Part shown: piece after piece, positions 1 through 10,400 of the stretch
How the letters are laid out: every line of letters begins with the position of its first letter
How positions within the stretch are numbered: position 1 is the first letter of the stretch
Assembly: GCF_900109465.1 (NCBI RefSeq)
Contig: NZ_FOAZ01000007.1
Location: forward strand, 224,840 to 288,839
From: Streptacidiphilus jiangxiensis
Lineage (GTDB): Bacteria > Actinomycetota > Actinomycetes > Streptomycetales > Streptomycetaceae
DNA: 64,000 nt
Direction: 5' to 3'
The notes under the pieces: model-generated
The model's database searches: none
What the model was told of the DNA's origin: nothing
The model's input: the letters and a program-made list of their open reading frames with translations, nothing else
Program-made: the position numbers and the translations under genes

Positions 1-2115
1 CTGGACGTCGAGGTAGGCACCGCTGTGGGTGGCGGTCCTGGTCGACCAGACGGCCGCGCCCGTGCCCGTGGAGAGCACGAGGTTGCCGTCGCCCTGCATC
101 ACGACGCGGGTCGCGCCGGAGTGGGCGGTGCCGGAGGACCACAGGGCGGTGCCGCTCCTGGACAGCACCAGGTTGCCGTCGCCCTGCAGGGTCAGCTTGT
201 AGCCGCCGTTGCAGGCGGTGACCGACTGACCGGCGGTCAGCTGCTGGTTCGCGGTCAGCGCGCCGCACGACGGCGGCGGCGTGCCGGTGCCGCAGCCCGC
301 TGGCGTGGGGGTACCCGCGGGTGCGGCGCCGGCCACGACGGACCACTCGGCCAGCGAGGCCGCCGGGACGCCCGCCGAGGCGCACAGGCCCCCGGCGACC
401 GCTACCTGCGGGATCGCCTGACCGGTCGCGTCGACGAGATGGTAGGTGCCGGCGGCCAGCCCGAGGCCGGCCGGACTGACGGTGACCGGGCCGTCGTAGG
501 CGGCGCCGGAGGTGATGTCCGCGAGCGTCAGTTGCGCGCCGGTCCTCGCGGCGTCGACGACCGGGGCGATCTGCAGGACGCCGCTGCCGGCCAGGGTGGC
601 GTAGGCGGGCGCGTACGTGGACAGCTGCGAGGCAGCCGTCAGCAGGTGGCCTCCGCCGTTCCTGTACGCCGTCAGGTTGGCGTCGACGCCGTTGATCGGC
701 AGCACCGCCCGGTACTGGGCGAGCTTGACGATCCCGGTGTCGACCTCCTCGCTGGTCACGACGGAGAACCCGGCCTGGTAGCCGTCCCAGAGGGAGGCGA
801 TGCCGTTCTCGGGGGCACCCAGGGCGCCGCCGGAGGTGCTGCCGTAGGCGAGGGAGTCGTCGAGGTAGACGGCGACGGGCTGTTGCGGGTAGGACCCGGA
901 AAGTCCCTTCAGGTGGCCCAGCCAGGCGGTGTAGATCGGGTAGGCGACGGTGTCCTTCTGGGTGCCGTCGTGGATGAAGAAGTCCGTGCCGCCGCCTTCG
1001 GGCAGCATCATGGGGTAGTTGCCGATCCACTGCACGGCCTGCGCCGCCAGCTGCGTGCTGTCGCTCGGCGCGGTCCACTCGGTGGCGACGTTCACGCCGT
1101 AGGCGCGGCCGAGGCTCGCGAAGAGCAGGTCGATGCCCGTGGACTCCGAGCAGTCCTGGACGACGGTGACGTCGTACTTCTTGGCCAGGGCGAAGAACAC
1201 CTCCGGGACGTTCTCGTAGTTCGCGAAGTTGCCGACGTGGCCGCCGAAGTAGAAGTAGAGCGGGGTCGACGCGGTGACGGCCCGCACGTCGGCCGCCAGC
1301 TGCCCGTAGACCTGCTGCACGCTCCAGAGGCGGAACAGCTGGTAGACGGCAGCCAGTGGCTGCCCGGGCGTGGCCGCCGGCACCTGCGCGAACGAGGTGT
1401 ACGAGGTCTTGCGGGCGCTGTCGAACGCGCCGATGCTGCCGTAGGTCTGCGGGAGGTAGACGTTGTGGAACTCGTCGACGTCGGCCTGCGCCCAGCCGTC
1501 GACCTGGCCGCTGACGGTGCTGTCCCAGACGGAGTCCAGCCGTCCGTAGTCGAGGACGCTGCCGCCGTACCCGGCCTCGCCGGCCACGTGCTTGACGGTG
1601 TCGGTCACGTAGGCGAGGTAGGCCGGCTCGTCGGTCCGGTCCCACCAGGCGGGCGTGGCGCTCTGTGCGCCGGAGGCGGTGGTCTCGTGGCTGGTGACCC
1701 AGGAGGCGGGGCTGCCGTTCCAGCCGGAGTACCAGAAGATGAGGACCAGGTGGACGCCGGCGGCGTTCGCGTTGGCGATCTCCTGGTCCAACTCGGTGTA
1801 GTCGAACCTGCCCTGGGCCGGTTCGACGGTGTTCCACGACATGTCGATCTCGGCCTGCTCCAGGCCCTTGGCCTTCAGCGCGGCGAAGGACGCCTCGGAC
1901 CAGGCGGCGCCGTTGTCGTCCCACTTCAGCTGTGTGGACCAGAGCGTGCTGCTCGCCGCCGCCTGCGTCGCGGTGGCCGTGGTGGTGGCCGCGTCGGCCC
2001 CGAAGAGGGGGGCCGTGAACGCGGCCCCGGCCACGACCAGTCCGGCGAGCAGGGCGGCCGGAACGGATATCAGGTACGTGCGTGCACGGTGCTTCCTCGA
2101 AGCCTTCTTGAACAT
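1..2115 (-). CDS. Secreted TIM-barrel glycoside hydrolase (GH42/GH35-like) with C-terminal bulb-type lectin domain, 3' end outside window
   Basis: The frame is open from an ATG at 2115 to the left edge, giving 705 visible residues. AAGGA just upstream of the ATG can serve as ribosome binding site. Residues 1 to about 43 form a Sec signal peptide with a basic start and a hydrophobic core. The catalytic region opens with WNTVEPAQGRFDYTELD, the pattern seen at the start of GH42/GH35-type barrels, followed by LVLIFWYSGW. A C-terminal region has two GDGNLVLS motifs and LWSS/VWST, the signature of mannose-binding bulb-type lectin repeats. It probably acts outside the cell on a plant or fungal polysaccharide. 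The substrate cannot be read from the sequence, and I could not place both catalytic acids with confidence. It diverges from the sigma-factor fusion gene. Confidence 0.8.
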   Translation of the reverse strand, partial: MFKKASRKHRARTYLISVPAALLAGLVVAGAAFTAPLFGADAATTTATATQAAASSTLWSTQLKWDDNGAAWSEASFAALKAKGLEQAEIDMSWNTVEPAQGRFDYTELDQEIANANAAGVHLVLIFWYSGWNGSPASWVTSHETTASGAQSATPAWWDRTDEPAYLAYVTDTVKHVAGEAGYGGSVLDYGRLDSVWDSTVSGQVDGWAQADVDEFHNVYLPQTYGSIGAFDSARKTSYTSFAQVPAATPGQPLAAVYQLFRLWSVQQVYGQLAADVRAVTASTPLYFYFGGHVGNFANYENVPEVFFALAKKYDVTVVQDCSESTGIDLLFASLGRAYGVNVATEWTAPSDSTQLAAQAVQWIGNYPMMLPEGGGTDFFIHDGTQKDTVAYPIYTAWLGHLKGLSGSYPQQPVAVYLDDSLAYGSTSGGALGAPENGIASLWDGYQAGFSVVTSEEVDTGIVKLAQYRAVLPINGVDANLTAYRNGGGHLLTAASQLSTYAPAYATLAGSGVLQIAPVVDAARTGAQLTLADITSGAAYDGPVTVSPAGLGLAAGTYHLVDATGQAIPQVAVAGGLCASAGVPAASLAEWSVVAGAAPAGTPTPAGCGTGTPPPSCGALTANQQLTAGQSVTACNGGYKLTLQGDGNLVLSRSGTALWSSGTAHSGATRVVMQGDGNLVLSTGTGAAVWSTRTATHSGAYLDVQ

Positions 2116-2247
2116 GATTCCTTGCCTGGTTCTGTCTGTCGTCCTGGCGTTGGGGGAGGAAGCCGGCCGGCTTGCAGGAGATTCAACGGGTGCGCAGCAG
2201 CGCGGGTCAATCGATCCGCGACGGATGTGGGAATCGGCTCTCCCGGG

Positions 2248-2364
2248 CCGGTTTCTGTTATCCGCGGCGGCCGGAGAGCCCCTGGACAGCCACTGGCCCA
2301 GACACAGGGCGGCCTGCAAGGATGCGTGGGCATCGACAGGAAGTACTTCGCCGATTTCTGTTAT
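2248..2364 (+). repeat. Two direct 14-mers CCGRTTTCTGTTAT in the divergent intergenic region
   Basis: CCGGTTTCTGTTAT (2248-2261) and CCGATTTCTGTTAT (2351-2364) differ at one base and start 103 nt apart. They lie in the 280-nt gap 2116-2395 between the glycosidase and the sigma-factor fusion. The AT-rich core is unusual for this GC-rich DNA. They could be promoter parts or binding sites. Nothing else was recognised in the gap. Confidence 0.35.
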
Positions 2365-2395
2365 GGCGACCCGACTCGGAGCCCCTCCTCGAACC

Positions 2396-4396
2396 ATGAG
2401 CGAGATTTCACCCCCCGGCCCCGCCGACCCGGCGCTGGTGTGCGCGGCGCAGCACGGCGATGCCCGCGCGCTGGACACCCTCGTGTCCGACCACCTGCCC
2501 TTGATCTACAACATCGTCGGACGGGCACTGGACGCCCCCGACGAGGCCGACGACGTCGTGCAGGAGATCATGCTGCAGGTGGTCCGCGACGTGCGGCAGT
2601 TGCGGGACCCCGGGGCTTTTCGCTCCTGGCTGGTCGCCATCGCGCTGCGCGAGGTGCGGCGCCACTGGCGGGTGCGGCGCGGCGGGCCGCCGACCGCCGG
2701 GCTCGAGGCGCTCGCGGGGACGGGCGCGCTGGCCGACCCGAGGGCCGACTTCGCCGAGCTGACGGTCACCACGCTGAGCCTGTCCGGCCAGCGCCGGGAG
2801 GCGGTGGAGGCCACGCGCTGGCTGGACGCGGACGAGCGGCAGTTGCTGTCGCTGTGGTGGATGGAGGTCGCCGGGCGACTGACCCGGGCGGAGCTGGCGG
2901 GCGCGATGGACCTGCCGCTGCCGCAGGCGGCCGTCCGGGTGCAGCGGACGAAGGCCCGTCTGGAGCTCGCCCGTGCGATCGTCCGTGCGCTGCGGGCGGA
3001 GCCGAGGTGCGCGGAGCTGCGGGAGACGCTGCGGGGCTGGAACGGGCAGCCGGGCGGTCTGTGGCGTAAGCGGATCGCCCGGCACCTGCGCGACTGCCCC
3101 GCGTGCGGCGCCGCGCCCCTGGACCTGGTCGCCGCTGATCGGCTGCTGGCCGACCTGGCGCTGGTGTCGGTTCCGCCCGTCCTGCTGGGCCTCGTGGCGT
3201 CGAACCTGGCCGGCCTCGGCGGAGGGGGGACGGGCGCCACGTCGGTTGCCCCGACCTTCTCGACTGCTTCGACCAGCGGGGCCGGCCGGGGCGCGGCCCG
3301 GGGTACGGCGCGGGTCGGCCGACGCGCTGCCCGGGCGGGCAGGGTGGCGGGGCGCGCCGCGCGCGTCGGTGGCGTCACCACCGGCAAGGTCACGCTGCTC
3401 GGCGCCGTCGCGCTGGTCTCCGTCCTCGCCGTCGGCTACGCCTTCGGCCTGCCCGGACGCCACGGGGCTCCGCCGGTCCGCGCCGCCGCGACGAGCGCGG
3501 GCGCGGCCGTCGGCGCCACGCCGACGGTGTCCTCCTCGGCGGCGAAGCCGAGCCCCACCCCCTCTGCCACCACCAAGGCGGCGACCGTCGTCGACACGCG
3601 ACCGCCCGTGCGCGCCGCCTTCTACTACCCCTGGTACCCGGAGAACTTCACCGGTTCCGGCAGCCACTACACGCCCTCGGCGGGCCGATACTCCGTGGAC
3701 GCCCCCGCCACCGTCGACCGTCAGATCGAGGACATGCAGTACGCGGGTCTCCAGGCCGGCATCTCCTCCTGGTGGGGTGCGGGGAGGCGTGAGGACAGGC
3801 GGTTGCCGCTGCTGCTGGCCGAGGGCGCCAGGCTCGGCTTCTCCTGGACGGTGTACTACGAGCAGGAGGCCTACTCCGATCCGTCCGTGGCGCAGATCAG
3901 GAGCGACCTGCTCTACCTGCGCCGGTACTCCGGCGAGCGGGCGTGGCTGCACGTCGACGGCAGACCGGTCATCTTCGTCTACGCCGCGGGCGGCGACGGC
4001 TGCGGCATGGCCGCGCGCTGGGCGCAGGCCAACCGGACCGCGGGGTACTACGTCGTCCTGAAGGTGTTTCCCGGCTACCGGAGTTGCGCGGAGCAACCTC
4101 AGGGCTGGCATCAGTACACCGACAGTCTGGACGTGCAGCCGGGGTACTCGGCGGTCCTGTCCCCGGGGTTCTGGAAGAACGACGAAGCGACCCCGCGGGT
4201 CCCGCGCGACCTCGCCCGCTTCCGTCGGGACGCCGTCACGGTCGCCACCTCGGGTGCTCCGTTCCAGCTGGTGGTCACCTACAACGAGTGGGGCGAGGGG
4301 ACGGCGGTGGAGTCGTCCACGAGCTGGCCGAGCAGCAGCGGCCACGGCGCCTACCTGGACATCCTGCACCAGGTCTTCTCCGCGCATCCCCGGTGA
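2396..4396 (+). CDS. ECF-type sigma factor fused to zinc-finger anti-sigma-like region, one TM helix and extracytoplasmic GH99-like domain
   Basis: From the ATG at 2396 the protein has 666 residues; an in-frame ATG at 2363 is the alternative. Neither has a strong Shine-Dalgarno sequence. Residues 25-92 match sigma region 2, including DEADDVVQEIMLQVVRD and FRSWLVAIALREVRRHWR. Residues 140-195 have the length and helical pattern of region 4 but weak similarity. H230-x3-C234-x2-C237 is a zinc-binding motif of the ZAS anti-sigma type. One TM helix covers residues 331-352, followed by a Ser/Thr/Pro linker. Residues 405-665 resemble a GH99-like fold, with AAFYYPWY, GISSWWG and TYNEWGEG (E631, E634). 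ECF groups with fused C-terminal sensor regions are known. The likely role is a membrane-held sigma factor whose outer domain senses a carbohydrate. Whether the outer domain still hydrolyses sugar is open. Confidence 0.78.
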   Translation: MSEISPPGPADPALVCAAQHGDARALDTLVSDHLPLIYNIVGRALDAPDEADDVVQEIMLQVVRDVRQLRDPGAFRSWLVAIALREVRRHWRVRRGGPPTAGLEALAGTGALADPRADFAELTVTTLSLSGQRREAVEATRWLDADERQLLSLWWMEVAGRLTRAELAGAMDLPLPQAAVRVQRTKARLELARAIVRALRAEPRCAELRETLRGWNGQPGGLWRKRIARHLRDCPACGAAPLDLVAADRLLADLALVSVPPVLLGLVASNLAGLGGGGTGATSVAPTFSTASTSGAGRGAARGTARVGRRAARAGRVAGRAARVGGVTTGKVTLLGAVALVSVLAVGYAFGLPGRHGAPPVRAAATSAGAAVGATPTVSSSAAKPSPTPSATTKAATVVDTRPPVRAAFYYPWYPENFTGSGSHYTPSAGRYSVDAPATVDRQIEDMQYAGLQAGISSWWGAGRREDRRLPLLLAEGARLGFSWTVYYEQEAYSDPSVAQIRSDLLYLRRYSGERAWLHVDGRPVIFVYAAGGDGCGMAARWAQANRTAGYYVVLKVFPGYRSCAEQPQGWHQYTDSLDVQPGYSAVLSPGFWKNDEATPRVPRDLARFRRDAVTVATSGAPFQLVVTYNEWGEGTAVESSTSWPSSSGHGAYLDILHQVFSAHPR

Positions 4397-4398
4397 AC

Positions 4399-4415
4399 GC
4401 CGGGCCGTTTCCGGC
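4399..4415. terminator. Short hairpin between convergent genes
   Basis: GCCGG (4399-4403) pairs with CCGGC (4411-4415) across a 7-nt loop, directly after the stop of the sigma fusion gene. The facing giant-toxin gene ends at 4447. The stem is short and there is no T-tract, so the call rests mainly on position. Confidence 0.3.
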
Positions 4416-4446
4416 CAGGCACCTCGGACCCCCCGCGGCGTCGCGG

Positions 4447-7400
4447 TCAGCTGCCTGTCCCTTCCGGCCCCGACAGCGCGAGGAGGTGGTCGATGGCGGC
4501 CATGACCTGGTCGCCCGCAGGGTTCTGCAGGGCGGCGGACCAGGACTCCACCCAGGCGCGGACGGGACTGTCGGGGTCGTTGAGGGCGCTGATGAACGCC
4601 GCGAGTGGCCCGGTGTCGCCGGCCATGAGGGCGCGTGAGGCCTTGGCGACGAGCTCGCCGGCGGCGAGGTCCGTGCCGGGGACCTGGTGGCTCCACGGTT
4701 GCGTGTCGCCGTCCGGGCGGGCGGAGATGCCGGTGGTGCCGAGGGTGAGGAGCTCCTGCCAGGTGGAGGCGCCTTCGGTGACGAAGAGGTCGGAGTGCCG
4801 CTCGAACGAGGTCATGATCTCCGACGGGACGCGGCCCAGCTCCAGCAGCACGACGTCACCCGGCCCGGCGCCGTGCAGGGCTTGCGGCCCGGCGAAGGCC
4901 GGGTGCCCCAGCTTCTGCAGCTCGGCCGCCGCCGACGCGGCCAGGCCCCCGTCGGCGGAACCGCCGAGCAGGACCAGGACGGAGGGCCGGTCGTTGGCGA
5001 TGCCGGGGTCGGTCATGGCCTTGCCGAGCGTCTGCAGCATCGCGCCGTGGGGTAGCGCGCCGGTGATCGTGTCGCCGTAGTAGGCGGTGGCGAGCCGGAC
5101 GTCGCCGCTGCGCGCCTGGGCCAGCAGGGTGCCCACCGCGTCCTGGGCGCCGGGCAGGTGGGAGGAGTCGGCGGTCCAGTGCTGGTCGACGTGCGCCTTG
5201 ACGTCGGCCGGTCGGGCCGGCGGCTGCCAGTGGTAGGAGGGGAAGGCCCCCTTCTCGCGGATGGCCGCGCCCAGGTCGGTGACCTCGTCGCCGTGGTGGA
5301 TCTGCAGCTGGTGGTGGTCCCACAGGAACGGTTCGAGGATCAGGACGTCCGGATGCGGCTCGTGGGTCATCGTGGCGATGGCCCGGGGCAGTGGGGTGCT
5401 CCGGAAGAACGTGGCGGGGTCGGCGTCGTGCGGTGCGTCGAACGCGGCGAAGACCGTCAGGGTGCGCGGGCCGGGGGAGAGCAGCGAACCGCTCAGGTCG
5501 TCGCTGCCGGGCGCGATGCTGATGACGGTCGAGTCGGTCGTGCGCCGCATCACGCTGGTGTGGAACTCGTTCTGGGTGGAGGGCAGTTGGTCGCCCAGGT
5601 AGGCCTTCTTCTGCCAGCCTCCCAGCTGGCCGAGCTGTTCGGGTGTCGGCCCGTCCGCGTTCTTCCAGGCCGTCTGCGTCCAGTAGGTCCGCACGTCCCC
5701 GGCGAGCTTCTGCGGGGCGCCGCGGAAGGGCGGGTGCGCGTCCGGGCCCACCGGGTGCATGACCACGTCCAGGCCCTTGTAGCCGCCGTGCCAGGTCTCG
5801 TGGAACAGGCCGTAGGAGAGGGAGGGGTCCTCGAGGCTGCCCCGATGGCCGAACTCCTTGGCGTAGAAGGGGGTCTTGGTGCGCACGTAGGTCAGGTGCA
5901 CCTCGCCCCGGTAGCCGGTTGCCGCCAGGCCGTCGAGGAATCGCAGATAGCCGGTCTGGTGGCCGGTCCCGTCCGAGCCCGGATCTATGAGGCTGACGCG
6001 GTCGTACCGGTTCCCCAGCGCCTCGCCGCGCCGGCGGTTCTCGGGGCTGCTGGCCGCGGGCTCGCTGTGCGGGGGCGTGGCGAGGACCGTGCGCACCTCC
6101 TCGGGGGAGCGCGGCGCCACGTGCGGAGGGGCGTGCGGTGGCTGGTGGCCGCCGTTGACGTGCGGGGCGGGCTGGGGGTGCGTCGGAGCGGCACCGGCGG
6201 ACCGCAGCTCCTGGAACTGGTGGTAGGTCAGCTCACGCACCACGGGCCCGGATCGGGTGATCCGGTCGATCGTGGTGAGGTGCCCGTCGAGCAGCTGGTG
6301 GTCGTCGGTGCGCACGGCCCCGCCCATCAGGCTGCCGGGCGGGTCGGCGCGGTGGAACAGCGCCTCCGGGTCCGGGTACTCGTCCCGCAGGCCGAGGAAG
6401 TGACCGACCTCGTGCACCAGGTCGGGCGTCCGGCTGCCGGTGTACCAGGTGAGCTGGTCGGCGCGGCCCTCACCCGGACGGACGGTGACGGTCTGGTGGG
6501 CGGTGGCCGGGTCGTCGGTGCGCTCCAGGTGGACCTGGAGCCGGGAGCCGTCGGGGAGCGTGTAGCGGTTGTTGAACTGGGCGTCGACGGCCGCGCGGGC
6601 GCGGTCGAAGACGTCCAGCGCCTCGCCCGCGTGCGCGCCCGGGCCCGGCTCGACGTGCAGGCGGATGGTGAAGTCCTTGACCCTGACGCCCGGTTCGGGC
6701 TCGAACTGCCGCAGGTCGTAGGTGATCCGGGTGCTGCTGCCGTCGAGTCGGGACGCGGTGCTGAGCCGGCTCGGGTCGAAGTGCTCGGTGTCGACGACCG
6801 CGACCGGGGCGGCGGCGCGGGCCTCCGTCCAGTCCTTGCTGCCCGGCCCCGAGGACGGGCGCGGCGGCGGGGACGGCGGCGCGGCCTGTGGCGCGCGCGG
6901 GGCCCTGGGGCTGACGACGAGCGCGTAGGGGTGGTCGCCCGGCGTCTCCGGGTCCCGGCTGACCTGCGGGTCGAGGGTGATCTCGAGTGAGGTGCCCCGT
7001 TCGGCGAGCGCGCTGTTGAGCGCGTCGCCGACCGACCGGGCGCGCTGGTTGGCCAGGGAGAGGGAGCGGCCGTAGTGGGGCACGCCGTTGTGATGGACGG
7101 CGGCGGAGGCCGTCACGGTCACCGAGGGCGGCGGCTCGCCGTGCTGGGTCCGCTGCGCGGTGAGATCGGCCAACTGCGCGGCGGTGTCGTGCAGGGCGGC
7201 GAGCTGGTCGGGCGGCAGGGCCCGGCCGTCGCCCGAGGAGAGGCGGATGACGACCGGTTCGTCGTGTCCCGCGTCGACCGGCAGCGGATCGGTGTGCGGC
7301 GCCAGGGGCGGCGCAGGCGCAGGCGTCGAGTGCGATGTCCCGTGCGATGTCTCGTGCGGTATGGGCTGCGGTGGGGTCGGTGCCGGGGCGGGCTCCGGCT

Positions 7401-10400
7401 CCGGGGACTCGGCGCGTGGCGGGGTCGGCGGCTGCGGGGGCGCCGGCGTGTGGGTCTCGGCCGGGTGTTCGACCGGCGGCTCGGGGACGGCGGTCTCGGT
7501 GGGCTTGGCGGCCCAGTAGTAGAGGTGGCCGTCGGTAGGGACGGCGGCGCCGTAGGGGCCGCCCGCGTCGGTCCGCTGGACCGAGACGCGGACCGGCTGG
7601 CGCATCAGCGCCTGCGGACCCTTCAGTTCGGCCTTGCCCGGGGCCTCCCCGGCGGTGAGGCCGTGCGGAAGGGTGGCCGGTGGCTGCGGGACCGACGGTT
7701 GGCCGGGCGTGCGGGTGACCGGGGCGGTGCGGTCCGAGGCGCCCTCCCCGGTCAGCTTGGGTCCGTTGAACGGGAGGGTGACGACCGGCTTGTTGGTGGT
7801 CAACGAGAAGTTCGCGAGCCCGGCGCTGAAGGAATGGGTGCTGGTGGCGCTGGTGCCGGAGGCGTCCTCCGTGGTCACCGTGATCTCGTCCTCGCCGTTC
7901 GGGCGGGCGCTCACCTCCACGGCCGGACCGGTCGGGGTGACGGAGACCCGCAGCTTCGTGGCGCCGTCTGCACCCAGGGTGACCGTCTCGTGGTGGCCGC
8001 CGGACGCCTTCGCCTGCTGGAGCACGCTCGGGAGCGACTGCGCGGAGAAGACCTGCCGCACGCCCAGCCGCTGCGGAAGCGGCTGCCGCTGCTCGCCCTG
8101 GACGTCGCCGCCCAGTGAGCCGAGAGGGCCGACGGCGCCCGAGCCGTCCCCGTTCAGACGCGGATCCGAGACGAAGGAGTTGACGACGCGGTGGCCCATG
8201 TCGGTGAGCGCCTTCGGCAGGACCGCGTGCGCGCCGGTGCTCATCGCGCCGCCGAGCCAGTTCGCGCCCGTCCCCAGGACCGCACTCGTGGTCTCACCCG
8301 CCCTGCCGAGCAGAGTGTTGCTCCAGGGCCGCGGCGCGTTCAGGACCGCGCCGGCGTTGTCCAGCAGCGCGCCGGCGTGGTCGAAACCCACCACGTCGTG
8401 GCCCGAGTCGAGTTGCTGCTGCCAGTGCGCCGCGTCCGCCGGCGGTACCGGCCCGAGCGGGATGCCGCCCGGCAGACCCGGGCCCTGGGGCTCGCCCGGC
8501 GGGGCCGGGTCCGGGTGGTCGGTTCCGGGGGGAGTGGTGTCCAGGGGCGCGGTGTCGAGGGGAGTCGCGTCCACGGGGCGTGTCGTCGACTCCGGCACCC
8601 ACGCCGTCACCCGGCCGGGGTGCGGGACGGTCCCGGGGCCCTTGGGCAGGTGGACGAAGCGCCCGTAGTCGGTGCGCTGGGTCACCACGACCCTGAAGTC
8701 CATGCCGTTGCTGAAGGCGAGGCTCGGCCCGTACTTGCCGGTCTTCTGCTCGGTCTTGGCGGTGACGCCCGACTCCGCGCCGCTGGTGCGGCCCGCCTCG
8801 CCGCCCGCGCTGGGGCCGTAGTTGGCGTTGCTGAGATGGTCCACCGCGCGGGGCGTGCGCAGCGAGGCGCTGGCGTTGACATCCGCGCCGGCCGACCAGC
8901 TCTCGCCGGAGTTGCCCTTGGCGGTCCGCGCCGAGGTGACCGTGCGAGTGGTGTCGGACTCCGAGCGCTGCCCCTCGTCCTGCCAGTGCGCCTCGCGCGG
9001 AACGCCCTGCACCAGCACCTCGGTGACGGTCCGTCCGGCGCGCGTCTCCTCCACGTGGTAGTCGAGGATGCCCTTGCCGACCAGGTCGGCGTAGTGGGCC
9101 GAGAGGTTGTCCGGCGAGAACGTGTTGGCGAACGGCAGTGCCCGCAGCGGCACTTCGCGGTCCGGCCGCGGACCGCGCAGTTGCGCGTCGATCTCGTGGA
9201 GGATGCCGTCGGTGTTCTGGAAGTGCACGGTGGCGCCGGCGGGCAGGCCGGCGTCGAGCAGGGGGACATGCCGCTGCGGGGGCGGGGTCGGGCCCTCTGT
9301 GGCCAGGCGGTGCACGTCCTCGTCGGACAGCAGCACGAGCACTCGGTGGTCGCTACGCTGTGGCTGCCCGTAGTGCGTTCGGCCGGAGGCGTCCACGACC
9401 CGACCGGTCGTGGTGACCTGGGCGTCGGCCTCGTAGACGTGCCAGGTGCCCTTGGGAGTCGTGGTCTTGTGGGAGGTGGTGACCTGCGACTTGAGGGAGT
9501 CGTTGCCGTCCCGGCCGACGGAGGCCTTGCCCTTGAAGCCGGCGCGCACCTGGTAGGTGGACTCGTGCAGGCCCTGCGGATTCTCCGGGTAGCGGACGAA
9601 GTCCGGTCCGAGCCCGCCCTTGACGCCACCGCTCCACTTGTCGACGACGGTGGTGGCGGACCCGGACTTGGTCTCCACGCTCAGCTTGCCCTGGCCCGGC
9701 AGCGTCTCGCGGTAGGTGAGGCCGGAGAGCACGGTGCGGGTCGACAGCCCGACGGCGTCCCGGTTGCGGCCCGAACCGACGTGCTCGATGCCGCTGTTGG
9801 ACCAGGAGTGGTGCGAGGCCGAGATCTGGCCCCGCAGTTGGTCCGGCCCGGTGAGCGAGTCGAGTGCCCCGGTCAGTTCCGGCGGACGGCGGTCCCCCTT
9901 GGCCTCGAAAGCGCTGCCGAGCGCTGCGTCGGCCTGCCGGCGGAACGCGTCGGCGTCGCCGACGTCGGTGACCAGGTGTGCGGCCGGTAGGTCGACGCCG
10001 GGAAGTCGCGTGGGCGGCGGGGTCTCCGGGGTGGCGGGTGGACGCACCTCGGCGACGAGCGGACGCCCGTCCGGGATCGGCAGTCGGCTGGGCTCGTGGG
10101 TCGCGCCCTGCGGGCCGATCCGTACGTCGTAGCGGACGGGGTAGCCGAAGGAGTCGGCCGGGGACTCGAGGGTGAATTCGCGCTTGACCTCGGACTCAGA
10201 GCCGGTCGCGAGCTGGTGCGTGCGGGAGTAGGAGCCGTCCGCGCTCGCGTTGAGGAAGGCCCGGCCGGTGTCCGGCGGGTTGAGCGAGCTGCGGAGGTTG
10301 CCGGAGACGGAGACGGTGTGCTTGCCGCCGCTGCCGATCTGCTTGTCGGCACCGGTCTTGAGGCCGAGGCTGCTCTTGCTCGTGGAGTCGGCGCTGCCCA

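Noticed and set aside
25..3069. Long plus-strand open frame opposite the secreted glycosidase and across the sigma gene
   Set aside because: It is Gly/Arg/Val-rich with no domain or start signal. The minus strand over 1-2115 encodes a clear signal peptide, barrel and lectin motifs, so this frame is a high-GC shadow.
2396..4396. That the sigma-GH99-like fusion is two genes joined by a sequencing error
   Set aside because: The TM helix and Ser/Thr/Pro linker between the parts make structural sense and the frame has no weak spot or alternative start with a ribosome binding site before the GH99-like part. Resequencing would still be the final test.
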